NCBI GenBank assembly: GCA_024516035.1
Contig: CM044956.1
Location: 26,075,101-26,139,100, forward strand
Source of the DNA: Bactericera cockerelli
Lineage: Eukaryota > Arthropoda > Insecta > Hemiptera > Triozidae
Length of the DNA: 64,000 bases
Reading direction: 5' to 3'
Program-made: the position numbers and the translations under genes
In this document: positions 63,836 to 64,000 of the stretch, piece after piece
How positions within the stretch are numbered: position 1 is the stretch's first letter
Layout: each line of letters begins with the position of its first letter
Notes under the pieces: generated by a model
The model's database searches: none
Seen by the model: only the letters and a program-made list of their open reading frames with translations
What the model was told of the DNA's origin: nothing

Positions 63836-64000
63836 CATCTGTCCCGGTAGCTTTGTGGTAAAGGCGGCACTCTGTGAATCCAGAGATTCCAGAGGTCGCG
63901 GGTTCAAAACCCAGCCGGGACATGACAAGTTATCCTCCCATTTGGAATTTTTAACACATAATAATATGTCTTGAGCTTACTGCTGGAATAATGGGACTTC
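63836..64000 (+). mobile_element. tRNA-derived SINE, type A, running off the window
   Basis: GTCCCGGTAGCTTTGTGGTA and a B box region (GCGGGTTCAAAACCC) with a perfect seven-pair acceptor (GTCCCGG / CCGGGAC). The body matches 1965-2100 inverted. Because the body follows directly and no CCA-type gene context exists, it is called a SINE, not a tRNA gene. Confidence 0.75.

Noticed and set aside
63838..63922. A tRNA gene with a perfect seven-pair acceptor stem.
   Set aside because: The anticodon arm and T stem are poor, and the same sequence with an attached body occurs at 1965-2100, so it is a SINE head.
1..64000. CRISPR arrays, operons, bacterial promoters or terminators.
   Set aside because: The repeats are tandem satellites and transposons; genes have spliceosomal introns, so prokaryotic features do not apply.

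Overview
The window is animal nuclear DNA, most likely from an insect with a large, AT-rich, repeat-dense genome. A hemipteran-type genome is a guess from overall character, not something the sequence proves. The evidence for a nuclear animal genome is GT-AG introns, intact and decayed non-LTR retrotransposons, mariner, piggyBac-like, Harbinger, MULE and Helitron traces, and SINEs with tRNA-like and 5S-rRNA-like heads.

Two host genes can be read, both on the minus strand. UTP15, a small-subunit processome WD40 protein, runs from 51081 down to 23226 in ten coding exons. Their phases all fit and give 520 codons, about the length of the human protein; 94 percent of the 27.9 kb locus is intron. 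Downstream, three exons of geminin (the CDT1-binding inhibitor of replication licensing) lie at 7083-6968, 4790-4618 and 3429-3367, ending in a stop. A plausible first coding exon is at 14243-14187, but the exon or exons joining it to the rest were not found.

Mobile DNA makes up most of the remainder. At 1-700 there is a decayed Jockey-like gag. From 7 to 10 kb there is a LINE RNase H tail and a MULE remnant. From 12.8 to 16.4 kb there are TTAA-flanked MITEs, foldbacks and a tandem array. At 16.9-19.5 kb there is an uninterrupted R2-type ORF with a restriction-like endonuclease domain, apparently inserted in a SINE. At 20.0 kb a U2 snRNA 5-prime fragment, a tRNA SINE and a Harbinger fragment lie side by side. 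UTP15 introns carry an almost intact Jockey-like element (26.7-30.8 kb), a frameshifted mariner (34.46-35.75 kb), a deleted transposon (23.7-24.3 kb), satellites, SINEs and palindromes. From 51.7 to 63 kb, upstream of UTP15, the DNA is dominated by very large inverted repeats with other elements nested in their arms.

Two patterns tie the window together. The first is a set of palindromic elements whose ends read TA-CAGGG...CCCTG-TA. Copies range from 187 bp to 2.5 kb, and one copy still encodes pieces of a transposase, which suggests an IS630/Tc1/mariner-type origin. The second is a SINE group in which 5S-rRNA heads and tRNA-like heads share one central body and tail. All identifications come from reading the sequence; no database search was run.
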